A stretch of 64,000 nt of DNA from Anaspis maculata (taxonomy: Eukaryota; Arthropoda; Insecta; Coleoptera; Scraptiidae), in contig OX421963.1 of NCBI GenBank assembly GCA_949128115.1, forward strand, positions 83,213,602 through 83,277,601, in the 5' to 3' direction. The position numbers and the translations under genes are program-made. The notes below the pieces were generated by a model. The model was not told the origin of the DNA and ran no database searches. It saw only the letters and a program-made list of their open reading frames with translations. The stretch's first letter is position 1, and each line of letters starts with the position of its first letter. Below are positions 22,987 to 33,951 of this stretch, piece after piece.

Positions 22987-25361
22987 TAACGTTAGCGTTG
23001 CTGTTGAAGTTTTATGTAAATGGCACTCACGTTTGAATATTATATCAACAAAACCAGCGTCAAACGATCAACAAGAGACAAACTCTCATCCGAAGACTGA
23101 TTTGGTACAAGCGGGGTGCCACATACCACCACATACCCTAAGAATATCGGCTCTCGTCTTGGCGTATTCATGTGCTGGATATGCTGCCCTAGTATGGACC
23201 TGCTCAGGCCAAAAACATAGAATATGGCCTCAAATCGTTCATCCACTTCCTTTTCTGCTGAACAAGGCAGTTTTTTTTTCACTGAGCTGTGAAATGCCAG
23301 TGGCCACCCTTTCTGAGTTTGCAAGACCATCAGTCAAAGAGCTTCAGATCTGTTATTGTAAGTTTCTTGCGTCTTCAAAAATATTGGAAAAAACATCTCA
23401 ACTACTGGTACTCGAAGTCATTTTGGAACTTTTGTCTGAAAATGAGTTGAATCTTGGTTAAGGTAGAGACTTAAAAGGGATCAAATCTAGTGTTATTTGT
23501 ATTGAGGAATATTCTCTTGAGTTCAAATGACAAGACTGCAGAGGAAAATTACTTTCAGCTTGTTGTGCATCTTGCTATAGTATTGATTTGAACAAATTTG
23601 AAAGATCCAGTTAGATTATAATTATAAATGTCCTTACCAGAGGTTTCTCGTGAAATTGCGGCGACGGCGCAGATACCGCCTGCATGACGTAAAACATCTT
23701 CGAGACTACCGACGACTATGGAAATTATACCCACCTGCATTGATACGAGACATATTATACGACAATGATTTGTGGTGGGCTCATGCTAAAGTCGCTTATA
23801 AGAACCCCAAAAAAAAAACTCAAGGCCAGTGCGCGATTATTGCCTGCACTCCTAAAACAGGTTGTGATCGACCCTCGTGCTTTTTATAATTTTATGAATA
23901 TAGAAAAATCTAGTTATGTACGAACAACAGTTCCTTTATTAAATTTATCGAAAGCTCGATGCTCAAATCTATTTACTGCTCACGTGCCACAAACCAAGCT
24001 TTTCCTTATATTATATATTAAATAAAATACTACCTTATCCATCATTATTATATTTCTGTATAGAATTAAAATAATCTAGAGAATGGATTTGAACATTATT
24101 CCCGAGATATATAAAACAAAATTGTGATAGCTATACATTCCATGGTGCTTCCGATATTCGGCCAGTTTTGGTGCTATAATCAAGGTTGCCTTTCTTCCTA
24201 TCTCTCTCGCTCTCTTTCTTGCTTTTATCTCACTCTCTCTCTGATTTGTTGATATTTACCTGCACGGCCTCGGGCCATATGAGTATCCGTCGGTGAATTA
24301 TTTGTTTACACTCGGTGAAATCCGATTCGTGTAAGTGTGGCAAAGCTTTTTGCGGCCGTTTGTAAATATCAACGAGTTAGCGTTTATATTGTTTAGCACG
24401 GAGCTATATGCACTTTCCAATTATAAGCACTCCCGGTACCTGAATATACATCGCCTGAAATTGATGGTACTAATTGTTCAAATAAATATTGTATATAGGA
24501 GAATATACACGTCTTGATGCATTTCCTGCGTGCAATGAGTGGATAATGAAAGGCAGTAAATCACTTTATTATAATTATAATATATTTTTCTGTGAATAAA
24601 TAATAGTGTGTGCATGTGTACATAATTTATTGATCTAGTTTTATTATTTAAATAATGTTGTTATAAGGTCAGTTGTGGGTTAGCAATTTCAAAATAGCAT
24701 TATATACGTGTATATAGAACATTTTATTATTTATATAGATAAATGAATAACGACGATATGAATTTTTGTATAAAGGCCAGATTTTTATATATATTTTTTT
24801 AAATAGCGATGTAAGTATTGAGTAAAATATCCGGCCAGTAAAAAGTGCCTTATGTTATATAATTTTATATTTTTGCTTTAAATAAAATGTTTTGTTTTAT
24901 ACACCATGGTTTCTTTAGTCCGGTGCTTGGTGATTTATCAGTATACCTATCACAAGTCTTATCCCCCTTGACTTCTATGAATAGCCAACTTATCAGCCAT
25001 GCTAGTTCAAGATGAGTTTGGCTGATAAAAAGCTATGTTAGAATGAATAAGGAAAATATTCCAGTCTTAAGGTAGCTCTCGATATTACAAGAATAAACTT
25101 TTCGTAATTTACAAGCTATTATTAGGAATGTCATGAAGAAATGAATTTGGAACCCCTCAGTTTCCACAGCTGCCGGCAAACAATTTTCGCTTCTTTGCGA
25201 GATTTTTCATCAACAACTATAAGCTTGTAAACTATGAAAAAGTACCTATGTTTCGTCACAGCTTCAAATGAGGCCTCAAACTACTTGTTTTCGTGCTGAA
25301 GAATATGAAATCTTCATTGACTCAAAACTGGATATTTGAATTCAAAACCATGATAATTCCA
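22987..25361. other. Stretch without firm gene; weak retroelement trace and CT-rich tract
   Basis: A minus-strand frame at 23040-23330 starts with LQTQKGWPLAFHSS, which resembles a gypsy RNase H segment but is too short to assign. 24198-24240 is a CTCTCT-rich (GAGA) tract. AT-rich sequence with a scattered TATCAGCC/GGCTGATA inverted pair near 24990-25030 fills the rest. Confidence 0.3.
24198..24242. promoter_or_regulatory. CT/GA-rich tract, possible GAGA-factor site cluster
   Basis: Several CTCTC words (GAGAG on the minus strand) sit in about 45 bp in an otherwise AT-rich region. GAGA factor binds GAGAG in insect promoters and Polycomb elements. No ORF or TATA element is placed to confirm a promoter. 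Confidence 0.25.
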
Positions 25362-26340
25362 TCACAATAAATTTTTGAAATGTTGGCCATTGGTGGCTAA
25401 GCAATGGTACAATCGAGCTTTGAATTCTTTTTTAACTTTTTGAGATGAATCTCGTTCAATCAAACGCCACTGCTCTGTTATTCTTTGACGTAGCCTTGCT
25501 ATACTTTGAGGTCGAGGTTATGACAACAGATTTTAGATGTCCTCAAAGAAAGTAATCTAAGGTGTCATGTCTGGGGATCTAGGTGGCCACTTGATTTGTC
25601 CATTTCGACCTGACTATCTATAAGGAAATACGTAGTGCAATCACTGGAGAACCGCGGTAAAACCAAATGCGAAGGAGCACCGCCCTGCTGGAAATTTAGC
25701 TGCTCCTCATCGAAGAATGGATTACCATTTGCATCGCGTTGATTTTCAACGGCTTTGGTTATCAGTGGATTGATAGTATTTTCCAACATATTCAAATACA
25801 TCTTGCCATTCAAATTGCCTTTGATGAAGACAGGTCCAATCACTGGTCTCCTGAAATACCTGCCCACACATTTGGTTTTTCTGGGTATTGGGTAGGTACC
25901 CATGTCCTTCTGTCAAAATGTGTTGGTTTCCGTAATTCCAATATCGGTTGTTGTTTTTATCATAATAAAATGTACATTATGCGAAGAAGCATTTTTTTTC
26001 ACTATTTCATTGTTGTCGTCCATCATGCATACGAATCACCTGCTCGCAAAGCTTACTTCAACGATACAGATCATCTCCATTAAGATCATAGCATATTTTT
26101 ATTTTGTGGGGATGAAATTTATTGATTTCAGTTACTTTATGAACTGAACCCTATGAAATTTTATTTGCAGCCGTAATTTGCCGAATTGAAGTCGTGAGGT
26201 TAATGGCAAAATGTCCTAGAACCTCTATGTGGGTCGCCTTGTTCCAAAATCTACGCTCATCGCGTTCTTTTTATAAGAAAAGGATCCAGTTTCGGTAAAT
26301 CTATACGATGGGGACCTGTCTGGATGTTTTCTATTGAAAA
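25362..26340 (-). pseudogene. Tc1/mariner-like transposase pseudogene
   Basis: Minus-strand reading gives an N-terminal helix-turn-helix trace (SIRQI, then NKFHPHKIK) at about 26080-26200. A KPNVWAGISGD stretch follows at about 25840-25880, then FIKGNLNGKMYLNMLEN, then FFDEEQLNFQQGGAPSH at about 25670-25720 with the usual QDGAP motif changed to QGGAP. It continues as KWPPRSPDMTP-like sequence around 25560-25600 and a C-terminal end (ATNGQHFKNLL). The Asp to Gly change in the second catalytic motif and several frameshifts mean it is inactive. TIRs were not found. Confidence 0.75.
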
Positions 26341-26739
26341 CTGCGGCTATTTGTCGAACACATTGATTTGTACAGATCCATAAATGAAGACCATTCCAAC
26401 TCTTTCAGCTAAAGAGTACACCATTTTCGAAAATTACGACAAAACTGAACTCATTGGAGGAGTATACTTGTTATACTGCGAAGACTGACAATAGATAAAA
26501 AAAAAGAATGTAAATAGCGAATGGCACGGATTCTTTCAAGCTGCACAACAATGTTTTTTGTCTTTAGAGGATGAGAAAATTTCAACGTTTCAAAAACAAC
26601 TACCATACGGCATACTTTTTTGAATATTGACAAAACTGCAAAAAGCTGAAAGGAAAGGAAACAGAACATTTTTTCTTATGTATATCTACAATTTGATGTA
26701 TCACGAACTAGGTAGGTAGTAATATTAGAAATTCTGAAT

Positions 26740-26878
26740 TAGTGGTGCTATTCTATAAAAAATAGCATTCCATAAATGCTCTGTTATGTAAAAATTCGTG
26801 TCAGCCATTGGCTGCTGCCTAGGTGATAACAACGTAACAGAGCCTTTATGGAATGTATTTTTTTTTAAAATCGCACTA
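26740..26878. mobile_element. Short palindromic MITE (TAGTG ends)
   Basis: CATTCCATAAATGCTCTGTTA near the left and its near-complement TAACAGAGCCTTTATGGAATG near the right form a clear stem. The match extends outward to TAGTG and CACTA. It is 139 bp long with no ORF. The 8-bp flanks do not match, so the assignment to hAT is weak. Confidence 0.65.
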
Positions 26879-27180
26879 TAAGATAGGGTAGCGGCAATGG
26901 GATTGAAGATAAAAATTTATTGAATCGATGTTCCCCTGGAAATAAAAATTGACCTTTGTTTTGGGCCCAGCGCAATAGATTTTTCTCAAATTGTGATCGA
27001 TTAGCTGCCGTATTTGCTTATTTCGAATCAAAATGTTCCTAAGGTATAGTGATTTTGAACATTTATGCATGATTTTTCACTCCCCGGTTGTTTTCGAAGT
27101 GATTAATTTCAAGAAGAGAAAAAGCTCTTATCTGAGCCTAGACTCACATCGGGTAGGTAGTAGGTAGGTTTTGAAATGTC

Positions 27181-27335
27181 TAGTGTTGCCGTCTAGACAA
27201 GACAAGACAAGATTTGCCCTACTCTTGTCTTGTCTTGAAATATCAAGATTATTTCAAAATTCCAAGACAAGACTCTAACTCTTGATGGAAATTTTTCAAG
27301 AGTCTAGATAGACTCTTGAAATTAAGTGACTAAAA
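27181..27335. repeat. Left subterminal CAAGAC/GTCTTG array of the hAT-type element
   Basis: Dense short repeats CAAGACAAGAC, GTCTTGTCTTG and TCTTGA occur in both orientations. Subterminal transposase-binding repeats of this type are known in hAT elements. The inverted partner lies at the right end. Confidence 0.8.
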
Positions 27336-28289
27336 AACCCTTTCTTTCAAGAAAAATACGTGACAGGAATATCACATCTTTCAACAAGAAAAACAGAGAA
27401 ACTGTGAGGAGCAAGGAGCATCCTTCGAATAGGGACTGCGCTTCAATAAAATATTCTACGGTTTAATTAAGTTCAAATTTCAAAACAAAGATCTACTTTT
27501 ATTGGCATTGAAATTTATCATTGGTGTGAATGCTGAAAGAAAAGATTGCCACTGCCACCCCCGACCTGTTAGTAGACGTGTTTCTGCAATGGGGTCTTAT
27601 ATAAAATCACAAGATACGATTTTATATATATATGCCGATCAGCTTTTAAATTCAGCACTAGAACGGTAATTTTCTTACGCCAAGTTGGCAATTCTGCGAT
27701 AATTGGGGATGCTCAAATTTGTAATGTTGGATCACTTTTTCCCTAGATGACCTTGAATTTTTATTGTCAATCGAGTACAGCGCTGTTGCAAGATTGTATA
27801 AACGTACGAGGCGTCTTGATTTTGGTAGATTATCGCCAGTTTAAATGGGCGACTGGTGGAATGTTTTTTCCAAGGTTTTTTCAAATAAAATAATAAATTA
27901 CGTTGAGGAAACTGTTCTAATTTTTGGTCAAAAATAAAGGTCAATAGCTGATATCTAAAATTAATCTGTGCCTTTTAAATTTAACACTAGGTGATAGATT
28001 TTACAAGCTCTCGAAGGTAATAATCAAAAATTTCCCAATTTTTCTGAATTAATTGCTATGCCTGTACTAAGGATACAATATTAGTGACAACGTAAATCAA
28101 CTTATATAGTGCAATAGTACCTAGTATCACTATATGTAGGTACTTAAGATACATTGATACTATAACTAAATATATACAACAATTCTTGAAAACCTGTGAG
28201 ATGAATTAACTTCAGCTACAGCATTCGCTCGAAGATCTATAGGCAAACCACAGAAAAACTGCTCGACGTAGCTTTAATGAAAAAAAAAA

Positions 28290-28990
28290 AGGAAAAGATG
28301 TCAGCGAGGCTGATATCAGTGGCCATCTTAGGGAACAGAGGGTAGAGTAGATGCAGCAAGTGGGCGAGTGCGAAGTTGACGATGGAGATGTTGAGGAACT
28401 ACAGGTCTAGCTCAGATGCAGTTTTGATAGCCATTGTCCGCGGACACCTACTCCGCGACGATGTGGTTCATGGTCTGGTGCTCAGTTCCACACTCAGAAC
28501 TCGGATCTTCTACATATCCTCACTGATAGAACTGAAATCTGCATTTTCCCTGCCCTGTTCGTATCCTATTGAATCCATACTTTCCTTGGAAGGGAGAAGC
28601 TCTTCGGATCCTCTACAATCGCTCTGTTCTTGACGGCGGCTTCAGTATCCCATATTTCCTTCCAGTGTCTTTACATCTCGAAATCTGCACATGGATTTTT
28701 GGCTGCGATGTTCAAAATTGGCAGCCTGAAAGTCTGGGTAGATTTGACAACTCCAGCAATGATTCTCAATGCTTGGTTAAGAATGACGTCAATGATGTTG
28801 TGTGTGTGTGTGCTATTCATCCAAACAGGAGCGTAGTAATCCGCTGTCGACTAGACCAAGACCATGGTGGATATCCGAAGAGTAGTGGCGTCGACACTCC
28901 ATGTAGTTCTCGCAAGTCTCTGAACCAGGTTCATTCGTGTCTTCGTCTTGGCAGTGAGTCTCTCCAAGTTGATCTTGAAGGATAATGTTT
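28290..28990 (-). pseudogene. LINE ORF2 C-terminal fragment (Jockey-like)
   Basis: The minus strand gives, with frame breaks, DATTLRISTMVLVYSAADYC and APVWMNS at about 28830-28900, ALRIIAGVVKST at about 28740-28790, then LPILNIAAKNPCADFEM and further C-terminal sequence to GYVEDPSSECG near 28500. This is the region after the RT catalytic core in Jockey-type LINEs. The catalytic core itself is absent. The fragment lies inside the hAT-type composite. Confidence 0.7.
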
Positions 28991-29319
28991 GTTCGAAGGT
29001 CCCACCGAGGTACTTGGAGTGGGACTGTGCTGCAGATGAAGTCCGGTCATCAAAGCTGACATTGAGGTGACGAACTGCTTCTGTCGTTCAGATGAATGGC
29101 TCTAGTCTCTATCTCCAGAGAGTTCGGATTCAATCCTCATTTCTGAAAGATGACAAAATTCTGTTGGAAAATCGTAATACATATTTATTATGTGCAGAAA
29201 TATCATAGTGAAAAATCACAGAATCGGCGGGTTTTTATTTTGCACATCTGTGTTATTTGTCCAAAAAGTTCGTTTTCAGTTTTGACAAAAAAATACAAGA
29301 TAAAACTTTGGATCAAGTT

Positions 29320-29687
29320 TTCATTTTTGGCTGGTCATAATCTACTCACTGTTCGACTGAATTGGTTCAAATTCATTTCATGGCTTGTCTCTGTTGACAG
29401 AAGGGCTGGCCTAAAAAGCTAAAATTACAGAAGCCAACTTTTTTCAATCGAGTCACATCGCAGGTCAACCATTAAATTTGCCTCAATATGGCTCGAACCC
29501 GATAACAGTATTCCCAAAAATGTAAATTTGACCAAATAACACAGGGATACATTTTTCCGAATCTGCGGCCCTAGACTTTGATTTACCCAGTAATTCTTGA
29601 CCATAGATCATTCTTGACAAGTTTCAACAGAGGAATATTGCTGGTAAATCTAAACAAAATTGAAATCCCCTATCTGCCATTGGTCTA
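29320..29687. mobile_element. Partial relative of the MITE at 41741-42911
   Basis: This segment shares GGTCATAATCTACTCACTGT-like, CATGGCTTGTCTCTGTTGA-like and AGAAGGGCT-like sequence with both arms of the 41741-42911 element, but its ends are not intact. The sequence continues beyond the LTR element at 33947 (TATGTAACGTTAATGAA), so the retrotransposon inserted into this older copy. Confidence 0.6.
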
Positions 29688-29868
29688 TGCAGTGTATGTA
29701 TAGTCAATGCGCATGGCGCAGTGATAACGCATGTATATAAGCGAGCGTCGGGAGACGCGCGGCCCTCTTCTGTCCCAGCCACATGTATTGAGCAGTAATC
29801 AGCAATAAAGATGTACACCTGAATCTACGTGTATAAAGTACCTAGATCCCGTTACATAGTATATTTCA
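29688..29868 (+). repeat. 5' LTR of the young gypsy element
   Basis: TG...CA ends, 181 bp. It contains a TATA-like TATATAAG (29734-29741) and an AATAAA polyadenylation signal (29804-29809), giving a compact promoter and terminator unit. No difference from the 3' copy was seen by eye. Confidence 0.95.
29734..29741 (+). promoter_or_regulatory. TATA box of the LTR promoter
   Basis: TATATAAG in the 5' LTR, upstream of the GC-rich initiator region and the AATAAA. The same motif occurs in the 3' LTR. Confidence 0.6.
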
Positions 29869-29869
29869 C

Positions 29870-32800
29870 ATGGCGGCGAGAAAAATGGACATCGGTGTTT
29901 TCACCTCGGAAGAAGACTTCACCATTTATGAAGAGATTTTCGATCAGTATTGCGCAGCGAAGGCGATTACGGAAGAAAAAGTGAAAGTAGCGGAGCTCAT
30001 CAGCCATCTTGACGTGGAAGTATACCGGACTCTTCGTGACCTGTGCCACCCCAATCTGCCCAAAACCCGAACATACGACGTGCTCAAGGAAGAATTGAAA
30101 AAACATTTTAGTCCCCACATTAACAAGTACCGGGAGAGGATTGAGTTCTACCGAGCAGTACAGACGAGCAGCGAGACTTGCACCGCATGGTACGCAAGAA
30201 TTAAACGCTTATCAATCAATTGTGAATTTCTAGATCTCCCGAGTATTTTGTCTGACAAGTTCGTGGCAGGATTTCGTAGTGGACCAGTTCTGGACAGGCT
30301 AGTTGAGGAGACACCCGGGAAGAAAGTCGATGAGTTGGTAAAAATCGCAGCAGCTAAAGAATTGGCAATAGAAAACTCAAGTAGAGGTAATAATGGTATG
30401 TCTTCACAAAAGTTAGCTCTTGGCAGGGCAGAAGCAGCAGCTGAAAATCATCGCAACAAAGCAACAGCCGGCGACGGACGGTATGGTAGAAGAAAGCCAG
30501 AAAGTACGAAGAATTGGATGCGAAGTGCGAACGGCGCTCTCGTTCATTCCAAAAGATACGGTGGCAATGAAAAGTGTAAATGTTGCGGCAAAAATCATAG
30601 TGGAACCTGTAAGTTTGAAAACTACGTATGTAACTCATGTAATATAAAAGGTCACTTGAAAAATGTATGTAGAAAAAACAGAAATAATGGTAGAGTGAAC
30701 AATGTACAGAGTTATGAATGCATGAGTGACAGAGAAGATGATATGAGTGATGCGAATGTAATTGGAACGGTTTTTAATTTGAATGGTGGTACAGCGCCAT
30801 TTTTTGCAGACATCCTTATCAGCGGTAGTAAAGAAAAGCATAAAATGTTAATTGATTCAGGTTCAAGTATATCCGCTTTAACAAAAAAATTCTATGATAA
30901 GTATTTATTGGACTATGTTTTATATCCCACAGATTTGAAATTAAAAGGTTATACAGGGGAACCAATAATTCCCGAAGGATACGTTGAGGTAAGAGTGTTG
31001 TACGAGGGAAGTGCAGTAATTTTGAAATTTTATGTCATCTTAAATGCAACTGTGTGTTTGTTGGGCCGAGACTTTATCGCTAAATTTGATGTTTTCCGTA
31101 TAGATTCGCAAGTTTGTCATCTCGAAGGACAGGAGATGAAGGCACGGCTTCGCTCTGAGTTCCCTGGAGTATGTGACGCGGAGTTGGGAACATTCAGGGG
31201 AGTGAAAATTGCGCTCCAGCTGAGGTCGGACGCTGTTCCGGTACATAGTCGCCCGCACTCGCTTCCACTCGCTCTAAAGGACAAGGTTGAAGATGAATTG
31301 AACAGAATGGAACGCAAGGGTTTCATAACACCAACATTAACAGCTCAGTGGTCCTCACCCATAGTACCTGTGGTAAAGGCAAATGGTAGCATTAGAATTT
31401 GTGGAAATTATAAGAACCTCAATAAGAATTTAAGCGATATATACTATCCGTTACCAAAAATTGAATTGATTTTAGCAAAGCTTAGCGGCAATTGTAAATT
31501 TTCAAAAATAGATCTGTCCGATGCATATATGCAGTTTGAACTAGATGAAGAGTCGCGAAAATTAGTAACAATTTCTACACATAAAGGGTTATACAATGTG
31601 AACCGAATGCCATTTGGTATTAAAAGCGCGAGTTTCTATTTTCAAAAATTCATAGAGCAGATATTTCAAGACGTGGAAAATGTGTATATATTTCAAGATG
31701 ATATACTAATAGGGCATAAAAAAGATGGTGATCATATTGAGGATCTGAAAAAGGTATTGAAAGTTTTGGAGACATCCGGTTTGGTTGTAAATTTGGACAA
31801 ATGTAAATTCGTGCAGGACAGCGTGTCATATCTCGGTTTTCAATTGACAGAAAAAGGTATATCGAAGAATAGAGATAAAGTAGAAGCTATAGCACGTGCA
31901 CCGGCACCAACAAAGGAAATTCAATCTGAACAGCAAGAACTTGACATTTTCTTTTCGCAAGTAGAGTTTCCGCTAGAAAAGCGTACATTGGCTTTGCAGA
32001 CTGAAAAAGATCCACAATTGTCAGCAGTAAAACGTTATTTGAAAACTTCATGGCCACATAAAATTCCACCAGAATTGAAACCATTCCATGTTAGACAATA
32101 CGAGCTAGAAATCGTAAATGACTGTCTTTATTACGGATACAGATTAATCATACCAAAATCTTTACAGGAAGTAGTTTTAAAAGAGCTTCACTCAACACAC
32201 GAGGGTATAGTCCGCACCAAAAACTTTGCTAGATCTCATATATGGTTTCCAAAAATGGATAACGAAATTGAAAGAATTTGTAAGTCTTGTCCACAGTGTC
32301 TAACTTTTCAAAGCAATCCACCAAAGGTAATTCAATCATGGCCGAAGGCAGAACAACCCTTCCATACAGTTCACATAGATTTTTTCTCACTTTCAGAAAA
32401 TCAATTTTTGATTATAATCGACAGCTACACTAAATGGTTAGAAGTATATCCCATGAAAAGAATAACAAGCGAAGAAACAATAGATAAGCTTAGGGATTGT
32501 TTCAGTAGATTTGGTTTGGCTAAAACAGTCATAAGCGATAATGGACCATCTCTAGTTTCAGAGGAAATGCAGTTTTTTTTCAAGAAAAATGGCATTAAGC
32601 ATTTAACCATAGCTCCTTACAATGCGCAATCAAATGGTTTAGCTGAAAATTCTGTAAAACTCGTTAAGAATAGATTGAAGAAAGCAATTATAGATCCGGT
32701 GAATAAAGGTATAAATCTGAATACTCTGTTATGTAGATTTCTATTTCTTTACCGAATTACACCACACTCAACCACGAGAAAATCACCTTCAGAATTAATG

Positions 32801-33412
32801 TTCCAGCGTAGAATGACAACTAGATTTGATTTGTTGCCGAAAAAATCTCAACAATTTTTCGAAACGGAAAGTTTTCCGAAAAATCACAAGAGATTAGAAA
32901 TAAACGATTTGGTAATGGTAAAGCAGTATAGGGGAAACACATATAAATGGGTTCCAGCTGTTATAACTGGAAAAGTAGGGAAAGTCATGTACCTTTGCAA
33001 GTTGGATCAGGGCCAAGTTTGTAGACGACATGAAAATCAGATAAGAAGAAGGACAAAACAGAAAAATCAAGAATCATCCGAAGAGCCCAGTGGGGGAGAG
33101 AGCGGTGCGCGGCGACGGATTGGCATTCCGATTTCAAGCTTTGAAGTAAACACGGAGAGCGAAAAACCGATCGGGGTGGAAAACGACACCACACCAGTCG
33201 AAGACGCGGTTCAAACCGAAAGTCCCAGTCAACAGGACAATAATGGTGCTCCCGAGAACTCAGAGCGGGGCCAGCCAACGCGTGAGAGTGTTGAGTCTCG
33301 ACCGACAACTACTAGTGAAGCAGTTGTAGTACCTCGCATGGCGCATCTGCCGAAAACCTCAAAACGAGTCATTCAACCGCCAAAGTGGATGAAAGATTAT
33401 AAATGTGATTGA
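29870..33412 (+). CDS. Gag-Pol polyprotein of Ty3/gypsy element lacking RNase H
   Basis: One open frame of 1180 residues. Gag comes first and ends in two zinc knuckles (about 236-247, atypical CX2CX3HX3C, and 254-267, canonical CX2CX4HX4C). An aspartic protease follows (DSGS at 329). RT has motif A Asp near 548 and a catalytic FQDD box at 608-611. Near residue 684 the RT thumb (APAPTKEIQ) passes straight into sequence that normally follows RNase H (DPQLSAVKRYLKTSWP). The connection and RNase H domains, usually about 230 residues, are therefore absent with the frame kept. Integrase has its HHCC finger (from His774 to the CxxC at 807-810) and D837, D890, E926 with D-35-E spacing. Start: first ATG, 1 nt after the 5' LTR. 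Without RNase H it should need help in trans to replicate. Confidence 0.9.
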   Translation: MAARKMDIGVFTSEEDFTIYEEIFDQYCAAKAITEEKVKVAELISHLDVEVYRTLRDLCHPNLPKTRTYDVLKEELKKHFSPHINKYRERIEFYRAVQTSSETCTAWYARIKRLSINCEFLDLPSILSDKFVAGFRSGPVLDRLVEETPGKKVDELVKIAAAKELAIENSSRGNNGMSSQKLALGRAEAAAENHRNKATAGDGRYGRRKPESTKNWMRSANGALVHSKRYGGNEKCKCCGKNHSGTCKFENYVCNSCNIKGHLKNVCRKNRNNGRVNNVQSYECMSDREDDMSDANVIGTVFNLNGGTAPFFADILISGSKEKHKMLIDSGSSISALTKKFYDKYLLDYVLYPTDLKLKGYTGEPIIPEGYVEVRVLYEGSAVILKFYVILNATVCLLGRDFIAKFDVFRIDSQVCHLEGQEMKARLRSEFPGVCDAELGTFRGVKIALQLRSDAVPVHSRPHSLPLALKDKVEDELNRMERKGFITPTLTAQWSSPIVPVVKANGSIRICGNYKNLNKNLSDIYYPLPKIELILAKLSGNCKFSKIDLSDAYMQFELDEESRKLVTISTHKGLYNVNRMPFGIKSASFYFQKFIEQIFQDVENVYIFQDDILIGHKKDGDHIEDLKKVLKVLETSGLVVNLDKCKFVQDSVSYLGFQLTEKGISKNRDKVEAIARAPAPTKEIQSEQQELDIFFSQVEFPLEKRTLALQTEKDPQLSAVKRYLKTSWPHKIPPELKPFHVRQYELEIVNDCLYYGYRLIIPKSLQEVVLKELHSTHEGIVRTKNFARSHIWFPKMDNEIERICKSCPQCLTFQSNPPKVIQSWPKAEQPFHTVHIDFFSLSENQFLIIIDSYTKWLEVYPMKRITSEETIDKLRDCFSRFGLAKTVISDNGPSLVSEEMQFFFKKNGIKHLTIAPYNAQSNGLAENSVKLVKNRLKKAIIDPVNKGINLNTLLCRFLFLYRITPHSTTRKSPSELMFQRRMTTRFDLLPKKSQQFFETESFPKNHKRLEINDLVMVKQYRGNTYKWVPAVITGKVGKVMYLCKLDQGQVCRRHENQIRRRTKQKNQESSEEPSGGESGARRRIGIPISSFEVNTESEKPIGVENDTTPVEDAVQTESPSQQDNNGAPENSERGQPTRESVESRPTTTSEAVVVPRMAHLPKTSKRVIQPPKWMKDYKCD

Positions 33413-33752
33413 ATGAATGGGACGAGCATCATGATATTATGCTAGTAATTTTAAATTGTACATATTGCATATTTTATTTATACAGCAAATTTTCTGTGTG
33501 TGATAGTCATGTATAAATTCAAACCTTTTACTGTGATATTGTAATTGTCTGAAAATTGTAACATGTCTAAAGGAAACGAAATCGTCTATGTAACGCCTCT
33601 GTAATGGTATATTGTGAAACAATGCAATATTACATGATGTATTATATTCTGTACGATGATATTTTTAATGTGTAATATTAAGTATATGACTATCCTGCGA
33701 AAGTAGATTTAATGAATATTGTTTATTCAGGACTAAGAGATTGTAAGAAATT

Positions 33753-33765
33753 AAGGGGGGAAATA
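33753..33765 (+). promoter_or_regulatory. Polypurine tract of the young gypsy element
   Basis: AAGGGGGGAAATA directly before the 3' LTR, the expected plus-strand DNA primer position. Confidence 0.85.
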
Positions 33766-33946
33766 TGCAGTGTATGTATAGTCAATGCGCATGGCGCAGT
33801 GATAACGCATGTATATAAGCGAGCGTCGGGAGACGCGCGGCCCTCTTCTGTCCCAGCCACATGTATTGAGCAGTAATCAGCAATAAAGATGTACACCTGA
33901 ATCTACGTGTATAAAGTACCTAGATCCCGTTACATAGTATATTTCA
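33766..33946 (+). repeat. 3' LTR of the young gypsy element
   Basis: 181 bp with no visible difference from the 5' LTR. It is followed by the target duplication GTCTA at 33947-33951. Confidence 0.95.
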
Positions 33947-33951
33947 GTCTA

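Larger units (their letters stand above)
29688..33946 (+). mobile_element. Complete young Ty3/gypsy LTR retrotransposon (RNase H-deleted)
   Basis: Identical 181-bp LTRs (29688-29868 and 33766-33946) start with TG and end with CA. They are flanked by the 5-bp duplication GTCTA (29683-29687 and 33947-33951). A polypurine tract precedes the 3' LTR, and one ORF spans nearly the whole interior. A TGG triplet 2 nt after the 5' LTR could begin a tRNA primer-binding site, and it overlaps the gag start. Identical LTRs imply recent insertion, although the pol frame lacks RNase H. Two Gag zinc knuckles and a single gag-pol frame suggest a Mag-like lineage (inference). Confidence 0.95.

Noticed and set aside
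28376..28985. Plus-strand ORFs of 85-138 codons
   Set aside because: They are shadows of a LINE C-terminal fragment coded on the minus strand.
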